In this document: positions 17,270-25,374 of the stretch, one piece after another
Layout: each line of letters opens with the position of its first letter
Numbering within the stretch: position 1 is the stretch's first letter
Assembly (NCBI RefSeq): GCF_009617595.1
Contig: NZ_WIXK01000009.1
Span: forward strand, 52,628 to 116,627
From: Tritonibacter aquimaris
Lineage (GTDB): Bacteria; Pseudomonadota; Alphaproteobacteria; Rhodobacterales; Rhodobacteraceae
Direction: 5' to 3'
DNA length: 64,000 bases
Notes under the pieces: generated by a model
Told to the model about the DNA's origin: nothing
Databases searched by the model: none
Seen by the model: the letters and a program-made list of their open reading frames with translations, nothing else
Made by a program: the position numbers and the translations under genes

Positions 17270-18144
17270 CCCACCGTTTGACCGCAATCCCGGCATTTCG
17301 TTTACCAGAAAACCTGCGCTATACCGGCGAGCCCTCCGCCTGGGCCAAGATGACCCGCCCGGGTCAGCCGATGCATTCCTTTCTTGAAGCTGCGTTTTTT
17401 GATGACGACCGCAATCTTTGGTTGTCCGATGTACCCTGTGGGCGGGTTTTTATGGTTTCACCCGAAGGGGAATGGAAGGTCGCGCATCAGATCGACGGAG
17501 AACCTCACGCCATGCGTCTAGCCCCGGATGGGCGGCGGATCGCAGCGGATTATCGCCATGGCCTGATCGAACTGACCGGTCCAAGCGCGTTTAATGTTCT
17601 CAGTACCGGGACCGAAGGTCAGCCATTTTTGGGCCTGTCGGATATGAGCTACGGACCAGATGGCGCCTTGTGGTTCACTGACAGCGGCCGAACATCCTTC
17701 AGCGATCCGACGGGCCGGGTTTATTGCCTGACGGCTGACGGCGACCTGCGCCTGGTGTTGGATTGTGTTCCCTATTCTAATGGCATTTGCCTTTCGCCAG
17801 ACGGAGCTTGGGTCTACGTGGCGGCAACACGCGCAAATCAAGTGTGGCGACTCTCCTCCCGGCTGCCGCAAACTGGCCAACCTATGGTGGGTGCATTTCT
17901 GCAACTCTCAGGCGGTTTGGGCCCGGATGGGTTGGCCACCAATAAGAACGGTTGGCTTGCGGTCGCACAAGCACAAGCCGGACGGGCTTATGTCTTTGAC
18001 GCGCTCGGTGATCCTATCGCTGACATCCGGTTACCCGATGGGCTTTGGACAACCTCGGTTACATTCCACCCGGACAATCAGAACAGTCTTTATATCGTGG
18101 ATGCCCAAACAGGCACCGTTTTTACCTCGAATATTCCCGAATAG
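17266..18144 (+). CDS. SMP-30/gluconolactonase/LRE-family lactonase
   Basis: A 292-residue six-bladed beta-propeller protein. Metal-site residues are recognisable in HSFLEAAFFDDDRNLWLSD (glutamate), GLSDMSYGPDGALWFTDSG, PYSNGICLSPDG (asparagine) and GGLGPDGLATNKNGWLAVA (aspartate). The family hydrolyses sugar-acid and related lactones with Zn or Ca. Coupled to the CoA-transferase by an ATGA overlap and 15 bp ahead of the DapA-family gene. Lactonase plus DapA-type lyase is a common pairing in sugar-acid catabolism, an alternative reading to amine catabolism for this operon. Confidence 0.88.
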   Translation: MTHRLTAIPAFRLPENLRYTGEPSAWAKMTRPGQPMHSFLEAAFFDDDRNLWLSDVPCGRVFMVSPEGEWKVAHQIDGEPHAMRLAPDGRRIAADYRHGLIELTGPSAFNVLSTGTEGQPFLGLSDMSYGPDGALWFTDSGRTSFSDPTGRVYCLTADGDLRLVLDCVPYSNGICLSPDGAWVYVAATRANQVWRLSSRLPQTGQPMVGAFLQLSGGLGPDGLATNKNGWLAVAQAQAGRAYVFDALGDPIADIRLPDGLWTTSVTFHPDNQNSLYIVDAQTGTVFTSNIPE

Positions 18145-18159
18145 CGGAAGAAAGAACCA

Positions 18160-19059
18160 ATGAAAAAAGAAGACCTCTACGGCTATGTGCCCGCAATCGC
18201 GACACCCTTCAACGAGAAGGGTGACATCATGGAAGACGCCTTTGTCGACTTGTTCGAGTTCCTGATCGGACGAGGTGCGACCACCATCTGCATCGCCGGT
18301 GACAATGGGGAGAGCTGGGCACTAAGCGCGGCTGAACGCGGGCGTCTGGTCCGCCTGGCCAAGGATACGGCCAAAGATCGCGTCAAGGTTATGATGGGTA
18401 TCTCCGCGCCGACCATCGATGCCTCGTTGACCTATGTGAAAGCCGCCGAAGAAAACGGCGCCGATGTCCTGCTGTCGATGCCTCAGACCTATGTTCTCAA
18501 GGCATCCGAAGCCGAGCTGATGGGGCGTTTTGAGAAGGTGTCGGCAGCCACGGAAAAACCGCTGGTGCTCTATAACTCGCCGCGTCGCATGGGTTTTTCG
18601 CTGACTATTGATCAGACCGAAACGCTGCTGAACAATCACAACGTTATCGGCATCAAGGAAAGCCAGCGGGATTTCTTTTATCACACACATCTGTTGCAGC
18701 GTCTGGGCGACAAGATGTCCGTGATGACGGGGCCTTGCCACTATATCATGCCCGCCTTCGCTCTTGGTGCGAAAGGGTTCATCGCCACAGGCCCCGAGTT
18801 CACCGATCTGCTGCCATCGGAAATGGCCGCGGTCGGTGCAGGCACGCCGAATGACACCTACCGCAACGCGCACTACCAATTGACCGTTCTGTACGAATTG
18901 CTGATGGGCACCGCGACCTGGCCCGCATCGTTCAAGGCTGCTTTGAACCTGATTGGCCTGCCCGCCGGTATCCCGCGCGATCCGGTTCTGCCTGCGACCG
19001 ATGCTGATATCGACAAGATCAAACGGACGTTTGATCAGCTGGGCATCAGCTACAAATGA
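18160..19059 (+). CDS. DapA/NAL-family lyase or deaminase
   Basis: A 299-residue Schiff-base class I enzyme: YVPAIATPFNEKGDI at the start, GDNGESWALSAAERGRL in the phosphate-like loop, the tyrosine in VLYNSPRRMGF and the Schiff-base lysine in VIGIKESQRDFF. Members include dihydrodipicolinate synthase, keto-deoxy sugar-acid dehydratases and pyrroline-4-hydroxy-2-carboxylate deaminase of hydroxyproline catabolism. The three-part flavin dehydrogenase immediately downstream resembles the heteromeric D-hydroxyproline dehydrogenase arrangement, which favours the last option, but no epimerase or semialdehyde dehydrogenase accompanies it. Overlaps the 2Fe-2S gene by 4 bp. Confidence 0.85.
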   Translation: MKKEDLYGYVPAIATPFNEKGDIMEDAFVDLFEFLIGRGATTICIAGDNGESWALSAAERGRLVRLAKDTAKDRVKVMMGISAPTIDASLTYVKAAEENGADVLLSMPQTYVLKASEAELMGRFEKVSAATEKPLVLYNSPRRMGFSLTIDQTETLLNNHNVIGIKESQRDFFYHTHLLQRLGDKMSVMTGPCHYIMPAFALGAKGFIATGPEFTDLLPSEMAAVGAGTPNDTYRNAHYQLTVLYELLMGTATWPASFKAALNLIGLPAGIPRDPVLPATDADIDKIKRTFDQLGISYK

Positions 19060-19358
19060 TCCGCCTCGTCCCCGATCAATCGGCGCAGATCAAGCGCGCG
19101 CCAGAGGTGACATTCACCTTTGATGATGCCTTGGTTTCCGCCCATACGGGTGAAAGCCTCGCGGCGGCGCTGATCCGGTCGGGGCATATGCATTTGCGTG
19201 ATGCACCAGAAGACGGCGCGCCGCGCGGGGCCTTCTGCCTGATGGGCCTGTGCCAAGAATGCGTGTTGCTGCTGGATGGCGCCCGCGTCGAGGGCTGCCG
19301 GACGATTGTGCAAGACGGAATGGCCGTTACTTCGTTGAAGCGGGATAAACATGTCTGA
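19056..19358 (+). CDS. (2Fe-2S)-binding small subunit of a flavin oxidase/dehydrogenase (HcnA/OoxA-like)
   Basis: A 100-residue protein with one plant-type ferredoxin-like cluster: C61, C66, C69 and C81 in AFCLMGLCQECVLLLDGARVEGC. Such Fer2_4 proteins are the smallest subunit of hydrogen cyanide synthase, opine oxidase and D-hydroxyproline dehydrogenase complexes, carrying electrons between the two flavin subunits. Overlaps both neighbours by a few bases, so the three subunits are co-translated. Confidence 0.88.
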   Translation: MIRLVPDQSAQIKRAPEVTFTFDDALVSAHTGESLAAALIRSGHMHLRDAPEDGAPRGAFCLMGLCQECVLLLDGARVEGCRTIVQDGMAVTSLKRDKHV

Positions 19359-20772
19359 TCCATATGACATTGCCGTGATTGGCGCAGGTCCGGCAGGGGC
19401 CAATGCTGCCCTCGCTGCCTCCGGGCAAGGTCAGCGGGTTGTGTTGCTAGATGAGCAACCGAAACCGGGCGGGCAGGTGTGGCGAGCCAAGGACGCGTCC
19501 ATTCTATCGGCTCCGGACACGCCTGAATCCACCGCTGGCAATGCGTTGCGTGTCCGCGTGTTGGAAAGCCCGGTTGTCCATCTGGGCAATACACGGGTCT
19601 GGCAAATCGAACGGCAGGAAGCCGGATGGTCCATTCATGTCCTGCGACAAGGATGTGTTGAGAAACTGACCGTCCGAGCGTTGATTCTGGCGACAGGCGC
19701 GCGCGAATTCGTCCAGCCTGTGCCGGGCTGGACCACTCCGGGCGTCGTTGGATTGGCCGGGGCGACGGCATTGTTCAAGCAAAATCTCAGCCTGCCAGGA
19801 AAACGCACCGTGGTCGCAGGCATCGGTCCATTGGTGTTTTTTGTGGCCTCGGAAATCCGTCGGCTGGGCGGTGAGGTCGCTGCCGTCGTGACCCCGAACA
19901 CACGCCGCGACTGGATGGCAGCGTTGCCCGCGATGCTTTCGCGACCCGATTTGCTATGGCGTGGAGGTCTCTGGGTTGCCGACCTTATGCTGAACCGGGT
20001 TCCGATCCACTGGGGAGCTGCGGTCACAGGCGTTGAAGGCGATACAGCCGTCGCTGGTGTCACGGTTCAGCGACTAGACAAAGACTGGGCACCCAGGGGG
20101 GAAACACGCCGGGTCGAAGCGGATTCGGTCTGTCTTGGCAATGGTTTGATTCCCGCCATTGAGGCACCTCAGCTTGCCGGGCTGAGCATTGACCACAGGC
20201 CCGAGTTGGGCGGTTGGATACCCAAGCTGGGCAAGGATGGCGCGACCGAGGTTGAAGGGGTCTTTCTGTGTGGGGACGGTGCGGGTATCCGCGGAGCCGC
20301 AGCGGCGGAACTCCACGGTATTCTTGCGGGGCTGAACGCAGCTGGTTTTCTGGGCAGTCCTACGGATGCCGAACGCGACAGACTGCGTCCGCGCTATGAC
20401 CGTGCAGCCCGATTTGGGGTGGCCATGACGGGATTGAGTGTCCCGCGCCCCGGTCTTGCCCACCTGACAACACCGGACACGATTGTGTGCCGCTGCGAAA
20501 GCCTGCCCCTGAGTACTATCGCGGCAGAAATCGGGAGCGGCGCTGGCAGCACCAATTCGGTGAAATCAGGCTTGCGCGCAGGTATGGGACCCTGTGGGGG
20601 CAAGTATTGCCAGACCGTGGTGGCGCGCATGATAGCAGCTGCCGAAGGGCGCGATGAGGCCGACATCGCGCCGCCCACGCCGCGCCCACCATTGCGCCCG
20701 GTGCCCGTTGCGGCAATGGCGGGTGATTTTGGATATGACGATCTTCCTATTCCGAAGCCTGCACCGCTATGA
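19351..20772 (+). CDS. FAD/NAD-type oxidoreductase subunit with BFD-like 2Fe-2S domain (HcnB/OoxA-like)
   Basis: A 473-residue protein. It begins with an FAD-binding Rossmann fold (IAVIGAGPAGANAALAASG), has a second GxGxxA block (ATGAREFVQPVPGWTTPGVV), and ends with a BFD-like domain whose cysteines are in DTIVCRCESLPL and GPCGGKYCQ. This architecture matches the alpha subunit of opine oxidase, HCN synthase B and octopine/hydroxyproline dehydrogenases. It should accept electrons from the DAO subunit (20769) through the 2Fe-2S protein and pass them to the respiratory chain. Overlaps the next gene by 4 bp. Confidence 0.9.
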   Translation: MSDPYDIAVIGAGPAGANAALAASGQGQRVVLLDEQPKPGGQVWRAKDASILSAPDTPESTAGNALRVRVLESPVVHLGNTRVWQIERQEAGWSIHVLRQGCVEKLTVRALILATGAREFVQPVPGWTTPGVVGLAGATALFKQNLSLPGKRTVVAGIGPLVFFVASEIRRLGGEVAAVVTPNTRRDWMAALPAMLSRPDLLWRGGLWVADLMLNRVPIHWGAAVTGVEGDTAVAGVTVQRLDKDWAPRGETRRVEADSVCLGNGLIPAIEAPQLAGLSIDHRPELGGWIPKLGKDGATEVEGVFLCGDGAGIRGAAAAELHGILAGLNAAGFLGSPTDAERDRLRPRYDRAARFGVAMTGLSVPRPGLAHLTTPDTIVCRCESLPLSTIAAEIGSGAGSTNSVKSGLRAGMGPCGGKYCQTVVARMIAAAEGRDEADIAPPTPRPPLRPVPVAAMAGDFGYDDLPIPKPAPL

Positions 20773-21866
20773 CTGACATTTACGATATCGCCGTCATTGG
20801 TGGCGGGATTATGGGCTGCGCTGCGGCTTTGCGCATGTCCGAAGGCGGGTTGCATACGATTGTCCTGGATCAGGGCGATCTGGGGCAGGGGGCCTCGGGC
20901 GTCAACGCCGGTACGCTCAGCCTGCAAATCAAACGTGTGAAGCTTATGCCCTATGCGCTGAAGGGACACCACGAATGGGAAGCAATGGGGGATGCGGTCG
21001 GGTTCCGCAAAACCGGCGGCTACTCCCTGGCCTTCACCGAACGCGAAGCCGAGCTGTTGCACGAGCGTCAGATCCTCAAGGCCGAGGCGGGCGCACCGAT
21101 CGAGTTTGTCTCGAACAATCACATTCGGGCCGCTGAACCAAACCTGACACAAAAAGTGCTGACGGCCAGTTATTGTTCTGAAGATGGCTATGCCAACTCC
21201 TCGCTGACGGGTCAGTTCTTTCGCGGGCGACTGCGGGATCAGGGCATCGCCTATCGCGAGCGTTGCGCGGTATCTGCCATCAATCAGAGTGGCGGTTTCA
21301 CCTTGCAGACAAGTCAGGGACAAGTCCGCGCGCATCGCGTGTTGCTGGCGGCGGGCGCATGGCTGAAACCAGTTGCAGCCATGCTGGACGTGGATCTGCC
21401 GGTCAATGCCCGCATCAACACAGTGTCTGTAACCGAACGGATGCCGAAACTGACCTCGACCGTGATCGGCCATGCAACGGGTCTGCTGACCATGAAGCAA
21501 AAAGCCAACGGCACAGTTCTGGTGGGCGGTGGCTGGCAGGGGCGCGGCACACCGCAAGAGGGGCGCGGTCAGGTCATGGCCTCCAGCGTGCAGCCTAATC
21601 TGGCATTGGCGCAATTTGCCCTGCCTGCACTGGCAGGTGCCCGGGTTCTGCGCAGCTGGACCGGGTTCGAGGCCAACGTGCCTGATTTCTATCCGCTGGC
21701 CGGCGAGCTGCCCGGTGTCGAAGGCGCCTTTGTGCTGGGCTGCGTGCGCGGCGGTTATACGATTGGCCCATATATCGGCAAGCTGATGGGCGATTTCATT
21801 CTGGGGCGTGAGCCCGAACTGCCCCTGTTCGATCCGGGGCGTGACTTCAATGAGGATACACTATGA
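20769..21866 (+). CDS. DAO-family FAD-dependent amino acid/amine dehydrogenase subunit (HcnC/OoxB-like)
   Basis: A 365-residue D-amino-acid-oxidase-fold protein with the N-terminal dinucleotide motif IAVIGGGIMGCAAALRMSEGG, GQGASGVNAGTLSLQ and the C-terminal LGCVRGGYTIGPYIGKLMGD. It is the likely catalytic subunit that oxidises a secondary or D-amino acid to an imine. With the two preceding genes it forms a three-part complex. The product imine could be handled by the DapA-family enzyme encoded upstream. Start overlaps the previous stop; stop overlaps the SDR start. Confidence 0.9.
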   Translation: MTDIYDIAVIGGGIMGCAAALRMSEGGLHTIVLDQGDLGQGASGVNAGTLSLQIKRVKLMPYALKGHHEWEAMGDAVGFRKTGGYSLAFTEREAELLHERQILKAEAGAPIEFVSNNHIRAAEPNLTQKVLTASYCSEDGYANSSLTGQFFRGRLRDQGIAYRERCAVSAINQSGGFTLQTSQGQVRAHRVLLAAGAWLKPVAAMLDVDLPVNARINTVSVTERMPKLTSTVIGHATGLLTMKQKANGTVLVGGGWQGRGTPQEGRGQVMASSVQPNLALAQFALPALAGARVLRSWTGFEANVPDFYPLAGELPGVEGAFVLGCVRGGYTIGPYIGKLMGDFILGREPELPLFDPGRDFNEDTL

Positions 21867-22642
21867 CAAAGAACGATCCCGGCCGTCTGGATGGTAAACT
21901 GGCCGTTGTCACTGGCGGCGGTAGCGGTATCGGCGAGGCTACTGCCAAGGTATTTGCCCAGGCAGGCGCAACGGTGGTTGTCACCGGTCGCCGGCTTGAA
22001 CCGCTTGAGCGTGTCGCGGCCGAGATCGGTGGCCACGCCATCGCTTGTGACGTGTCTGACCACGCGCAGGTTAAGGACATGTTCGCAAAGGCCAAAGAGA
22101 TAACCGGAACGGTTGACGTTTTGCTGAATAATGCCGGCGGCCCGGGCCCTATTGCGCCGGTGGCCGAGGTGGACATGGACGCCTGGATCGGCTGCATGAA
22201 TATCAACCTGATCGGCGCGATGTACTGCCTTCAGGAAGCCGCCAAGATCATGACCGCGCAGAAATCGGGCTCGATCATCAATATGTCCTCTCTGATGGGT
22301 ATTCAGGGATATCCGATGCGGTCGGCCTATGTCGCCTCGAAATTCGCTCTGATCGGGATCACCGAAACCATGGCGCGAGAGTTGGGCCCGGTAAATGTCC
22401 GTGTGAACGCGTTGATGCCGGGTGCTGTATCGGGTGAGAACATGGACCGCATTCTGGCCCGCCGCGCCGAGGCCGAAGGCCGTCCGGCAGAAGAGATCGA
22501 GCGCGAAAACTACACCGACGTCGCAGCCCTGAAACGCTGGGTTGCGCCCGAAGAGGTGGGGCGCGCAGCGCTGTATTACGCATCAGACCTGTCTTCCGCC
22601 ATCACGGGCGACAAAATGAAAGTCGATTGCGGCCGTTTCTGA
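21863..22642 (+). CDS. Short-chain dehydrogenase/reductase
   Basis: A 259-residue classical SDR: cofactor motif TGGGSGIGEA (residues near 16-25), NNAGG, the catalytic serine in NMSSLMGIQG and the YxxxK pair in RSAYVASKFAL. The C-terminus ends in a GDKMKVDCGRF variant of the usual binding-site tail. Complete and in good frame, unlike the SDR that follows. It ends the intact part of the operon beginning at 16103. Substrate unknown; it may oxidise or reduce a hydroxy/keto intermediate of the same pathway. Confidence 0.9.
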   Translation: MTKNDPGRLDGKLAVVTGGGSGIGEATAKVFAQAGATVVVTGRRLEPLERVAAEIGGHAIACDVSDHAQVKDMFAKAKEITGTVDVLLNNAGGPGPIAPVAEVDMDAWIGCMNINLIGAMYCLQEAAKIMTAQKSGSIINMSSLMGIQGYPMRSAYVASKFALIGITETMARELGPVNVRVNALMPGAVSGENMDRILARRAEAEGRPAEEIERENYTDVAALKRWVAPEEVGRAALYYASDLSSAITGDKMKVDCGRF

Positions 22643-22655
22643 GGAAAGGAACACG

Positions 22656-23385
22656 TCTTGTCAGCACTTGTTGGAAAACTGCGGTGATCACCGGATCAAC
22701 CTCCGGGTTTGGGTTTGGTCTGGCGCCGGGCTTTGCCCCCGCCGGGATCAATGTCGTTCTGAACGGGTTCGGAGACCCGGGCGAGATTGAACAAACACGT
22801 TCCGCTCTTGACGCGAGCGCAGAGGGTTCTGTGCTTTACAACGGTGCTGACATGACCAAACCAGATGAAATCCAGGGTTTGATCGACAACACATGCGAGA
22901 CATTCGCTATTGTGGACATTCTGGTCAACAATGCCAGTATCCAACTGGTTTCTCCGGTCGAAGAGTTGCCGCGCGATCGCTGGGACATGATCATCAACAT
23001 CGCCTCGGCCCATGGGCTTGTCGCTTCGCCGTGCAAATAGGCCTATGTCACGTCCAAGCATGGTGTGGCCGGCATGACCAAATCCATCGCGCTTGAAGTG
23101 GCCGAAGACGGTATCACCTGCAACGCGATCTGTCCGGGTTATGTCCTGGCACCACTGGTCGAGAAACAGATCCCCGATACGGCCAAGGCGCGGGGGATGA
23201 CTGAGGGCGAGGTCAAACGCGACGCGCTGCTCGCGGCGCAATGGACCAAGAAAGTTGTCACTGTCGAGCAATTGGCGGGCGTTGCGTTGTTCCTGTGCTC
23301 TGACGCGGCGGAAAGTATTACCGGCATCCCTTTACTCGTAGAGGGCAGCTGGACTGCGGCGCGAGGGCAGAGAGGTGAAACGTAA
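22656..23385 (+). pseudogene. 3-hydroxybutyrate dehydrogenase (bdhA-like) remnant
   Basis: The translation clearly resembles BdhA: KTAVITGSTSGFGFGLAPGF, VLNGFGDPGEIEQ, DILVNNASIQLVSPVEELP, IINIASAHGLVAS, ITCNAICPGYVLAPLVEKQI and FLCSDAAESITG. Three lesions are visible: one base seems lost near 22680 (GGAAAACTG instead of GGAAAAACTG), putting the likely start out of frame; about 27 residues are missing after ELPRDRWDM, where the sequence jumps to IINIASAHG; and TAG at 23038 interrupts just before the catalytic AYVTSKH. The enzyme would oxidise 3-hydroxybutyrate to acetoacetate, which is the BKACE product; the cell must use another copy, if any. Confidence 0.85.
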
Positions 23386-24424
23386 AGTCGTCTCTGCCGC
23401 CGACGCCGCAGCTGGTAAGCCGGGCATGTTGCCGCGTGTTGGGTTGGAGACCTTTGTCGATCCGCGCAACGGCGGCGGAGCGGTCGATGACATCAGCACC
23501 GAGCCGCAGGTTGAACTAATGGAGAGCGGCGGTGAAGAAATTCTGTACTATCCGACACCTTGCCTGACAGTCGCCCTTCTGCGGGGAACTACTGCAGACG
23601 AGATGGGGAATGTGGCCATGGAGCGCGAAGCGCTGGTCATAGACAACCTGGCACAAGCAATGGCGGTTAAAAACGCAGGTGGTGTGGTCATATTGCAGGT
23701 TGAGCGGGTTGTGCTCGCTGGAACGTTCACCGCTTGCGGTTTTTCTGCTGAGATAGCAGACGGTGCGCTGAAGATTGTACAGGAAGGCCGGTCTCGCAAA
23801 TTCCTTGAAGCCGTTGAACAGGTTACGTTCTCTGGCACGCGCGAAGCACGTTTGATGCAATCGGTACTCCATGTGATAGAACGGGCGGTCTTTGAATTGA
23901 CAACTGACGGGTTGCGGCTGATCGAGGTTGCTCCGGGTGCCGATCTGGACCGGGACATTCTTACCCATATGGAAACACGGCTGATCATTGACGAGATCGC
24001 CCAGATGGGCCCCCGCATATTCTCTGCAGTCGAGATGGGATTGCGCGTCGACCTGCTGCATCTGGACCTCGCGGAAAGGGTGGCGCTGCACCCCGACGGG
24101 AACAGGCTGTTTCTGAACTTTGAAAAGATGCGAATCCGCATTCCGAGAGAGCTAGAAAAGGTTGCCGCACAGGCCACAGAGGTTTGCAAAAAGGCGCCGG
24201 GCAGAGTCGATGTCATCGTAAGTTATGACGGATTTAGTACCGACGAAACTCTTGAAGCAGACTGGGCGCGGATGGTGTCGGGCTTGCAGGGCCAGTTTTT
24301 CAACAAGGTTTTCAGACATTCCGGGTCTGCCTTTATGAGGATGAAATTGCAGGAAGTTTTCTCGTCTGGCCGATCCCACATCTTTGAATCCAGTGCACAG
24401 GCGCTGGCATTTCTTGATAGCTGA
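23375..24424 (+). pseudogene. Propionate/acetoacetate CoA-transferase (YdiF-like) with in-frame internal deletions, plus intact C-terminal domain
   Basis: An open 349-residue frame with GTG start, but a mosaic of a longer enzyme. It has the first ten residues (VVSAADAA), then jumps to GMLPRVGLETFVDPRNGGG and ALLRGTTADEMGNVAMERE. At VVLAGTFTACG it skips the second Rossmann domain, with the GxExG catalytic glutamate, and resumes at EIADGALKIVQEGRSRKFLE and HVIERAVFELT. The last 150 residues (LIIDEIAQMGPRIF to the end) are a C-terminal extension seen in some long CoA-transferases. Without the catalytic glutamate it cannot transfer CoA. Two junctions are in frame, so the protein may still be made. 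Confidence 0.8.
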
Positions 24425-24486
24425 AAGGGCCCGGATCGGTGGAAACTTGAGTTCGTGTGAATAAAGTGTTTTACATGTCATACAAT

Positions 24487-24502
24487 GTTTTGCATAAAAA
24501 AC
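24487..24502 (+). promoter_or_regulatory. Operator-like element 4 (GTTTTGCATAAAAAAC)
   Basis: Fourth copy of the 16-bp element, one mismatch from the 12258 copy, 22 bp upstream of the Usp start. The bases just before it (ATGTCATACA) resemble those beside element 1 (ATGTCATAGA at 4799), so the two usp-linked promoters share more than the core. Confidence 0.6.
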
Positions 24503-24524
24503 AGGAGTTTTTAGGAGATGACCT

Positions 24525-25352
24525 TTGGCGATCAAGAATCTACTGATTGCGTATAATGGCGGAGAAGCGTCCGACTCTGCCTTGCATCTGGCGTTGCAGA
24601 TGGCTGACAAATATGATGCTCACCTGACCGGGATCGTGGCTCACGGAGCGTCCAGTGTTACCCGCAACATTCCGAGCTGGCTGAGCAATTCTATGCGGGA
24701 TTCGATCACCGAAATCACCGCGCAACGCACGAACGAACTGGCGGAAAAATTCAGGTCCCGCTGCGCTGGAAAAATCGCTGCCGACAGATTGCACTGGATC
24801 GACGTCAAGGAAGACCCGGATCGCGCGGTTTCTGATTATTCCCGGATGTATGACATCACGGTAATTGGCCAGTATGAGAACCTGATTGCCGCAGACGAAC
24901 TGGTATTGCACCCTGATCGGATCGCCTACGAGGCTGGTCGCCCGATCCTTGTGGCGCCAAAATCCTTTCGCAACCCGAATATCATCGAAAAGGCTGTTGT
25001 TGCCTGGGATGGGCGCAGAACGGCGGCACGGGCGTTCTTTGACGCAATGCAGGTTTTGGAGACCAAAGATTCGGTCGAGATCGTCACTGTTGGTAACCAA
25101 GGGGATTTTGCGCAACCAAAATCCATTGACCTTGCAACGATCTTGGAACGCCACGGCGTTACCGCCAACCACCACTTTATTCCGGCCAAAGGCTCGATCG
25201 CCGAAACGATCCTGTCGTTTTGCAATGACGTAAAAGCCGGAATGCTTGTCACGGGTGCCTATCAACACTCGAAACTCAGCGAAGATTTGTTCGGGGGGGT
25301 CACATCTTCGATTATGAAAGACACCAAAATTCCCCTGTTCCTATCGCACTAA
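24525..25352 (+). CDS. Tandem-domain universal stress protein (UspA family)
   Basis: A 275-residue protein with two Usp domains: residues 1-140 (KNLLIAYNGGEASDSALHLAL) and 150-275 (VVAWDGRRTAARAFFDAM, LVTGAYQHSKLSEDLFGG). The second domain holds the G-x-H/Y-x-S nucleotide-loop pattern. The likely start is TTG at 24525 with AGGAG seven bases upstream. An ATG at 24518 matches the start of the paralogue (M-T-F) but is one base out of frame, so a single inserted G may have forced use of TTG. Heads a usp-tctCBA operon parallel to the 4.3-8.4 kb one. Confidence 0.88.
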   Translation: MAIKNLLIAYNGGEASDSALHLALQMADKYDAHLTGIVAHGASSVTRNIPSWLSNSMRDSITEITAQRTNELAEKFRSRCAGKIAADRLHWIDVKEDPDRAVSDYSRMYDITVIGQYENLIAADELVLHPDRIAYEAGRPILVAPKSFRNPNIIEKAVVAWDGRRTAARAFFDAMQVLETKDSVEIVTVGNQGDFAQPKSIDLATILERHGVTANHHFIPAKGSIAETILSFCNDVKAGMLVTGAYQHSKLSEDLFGGVTSSIMKDTKIPLFLSH

Positions 25353-25374
25353 ACTATCCACTGGAGGAGTCTAA

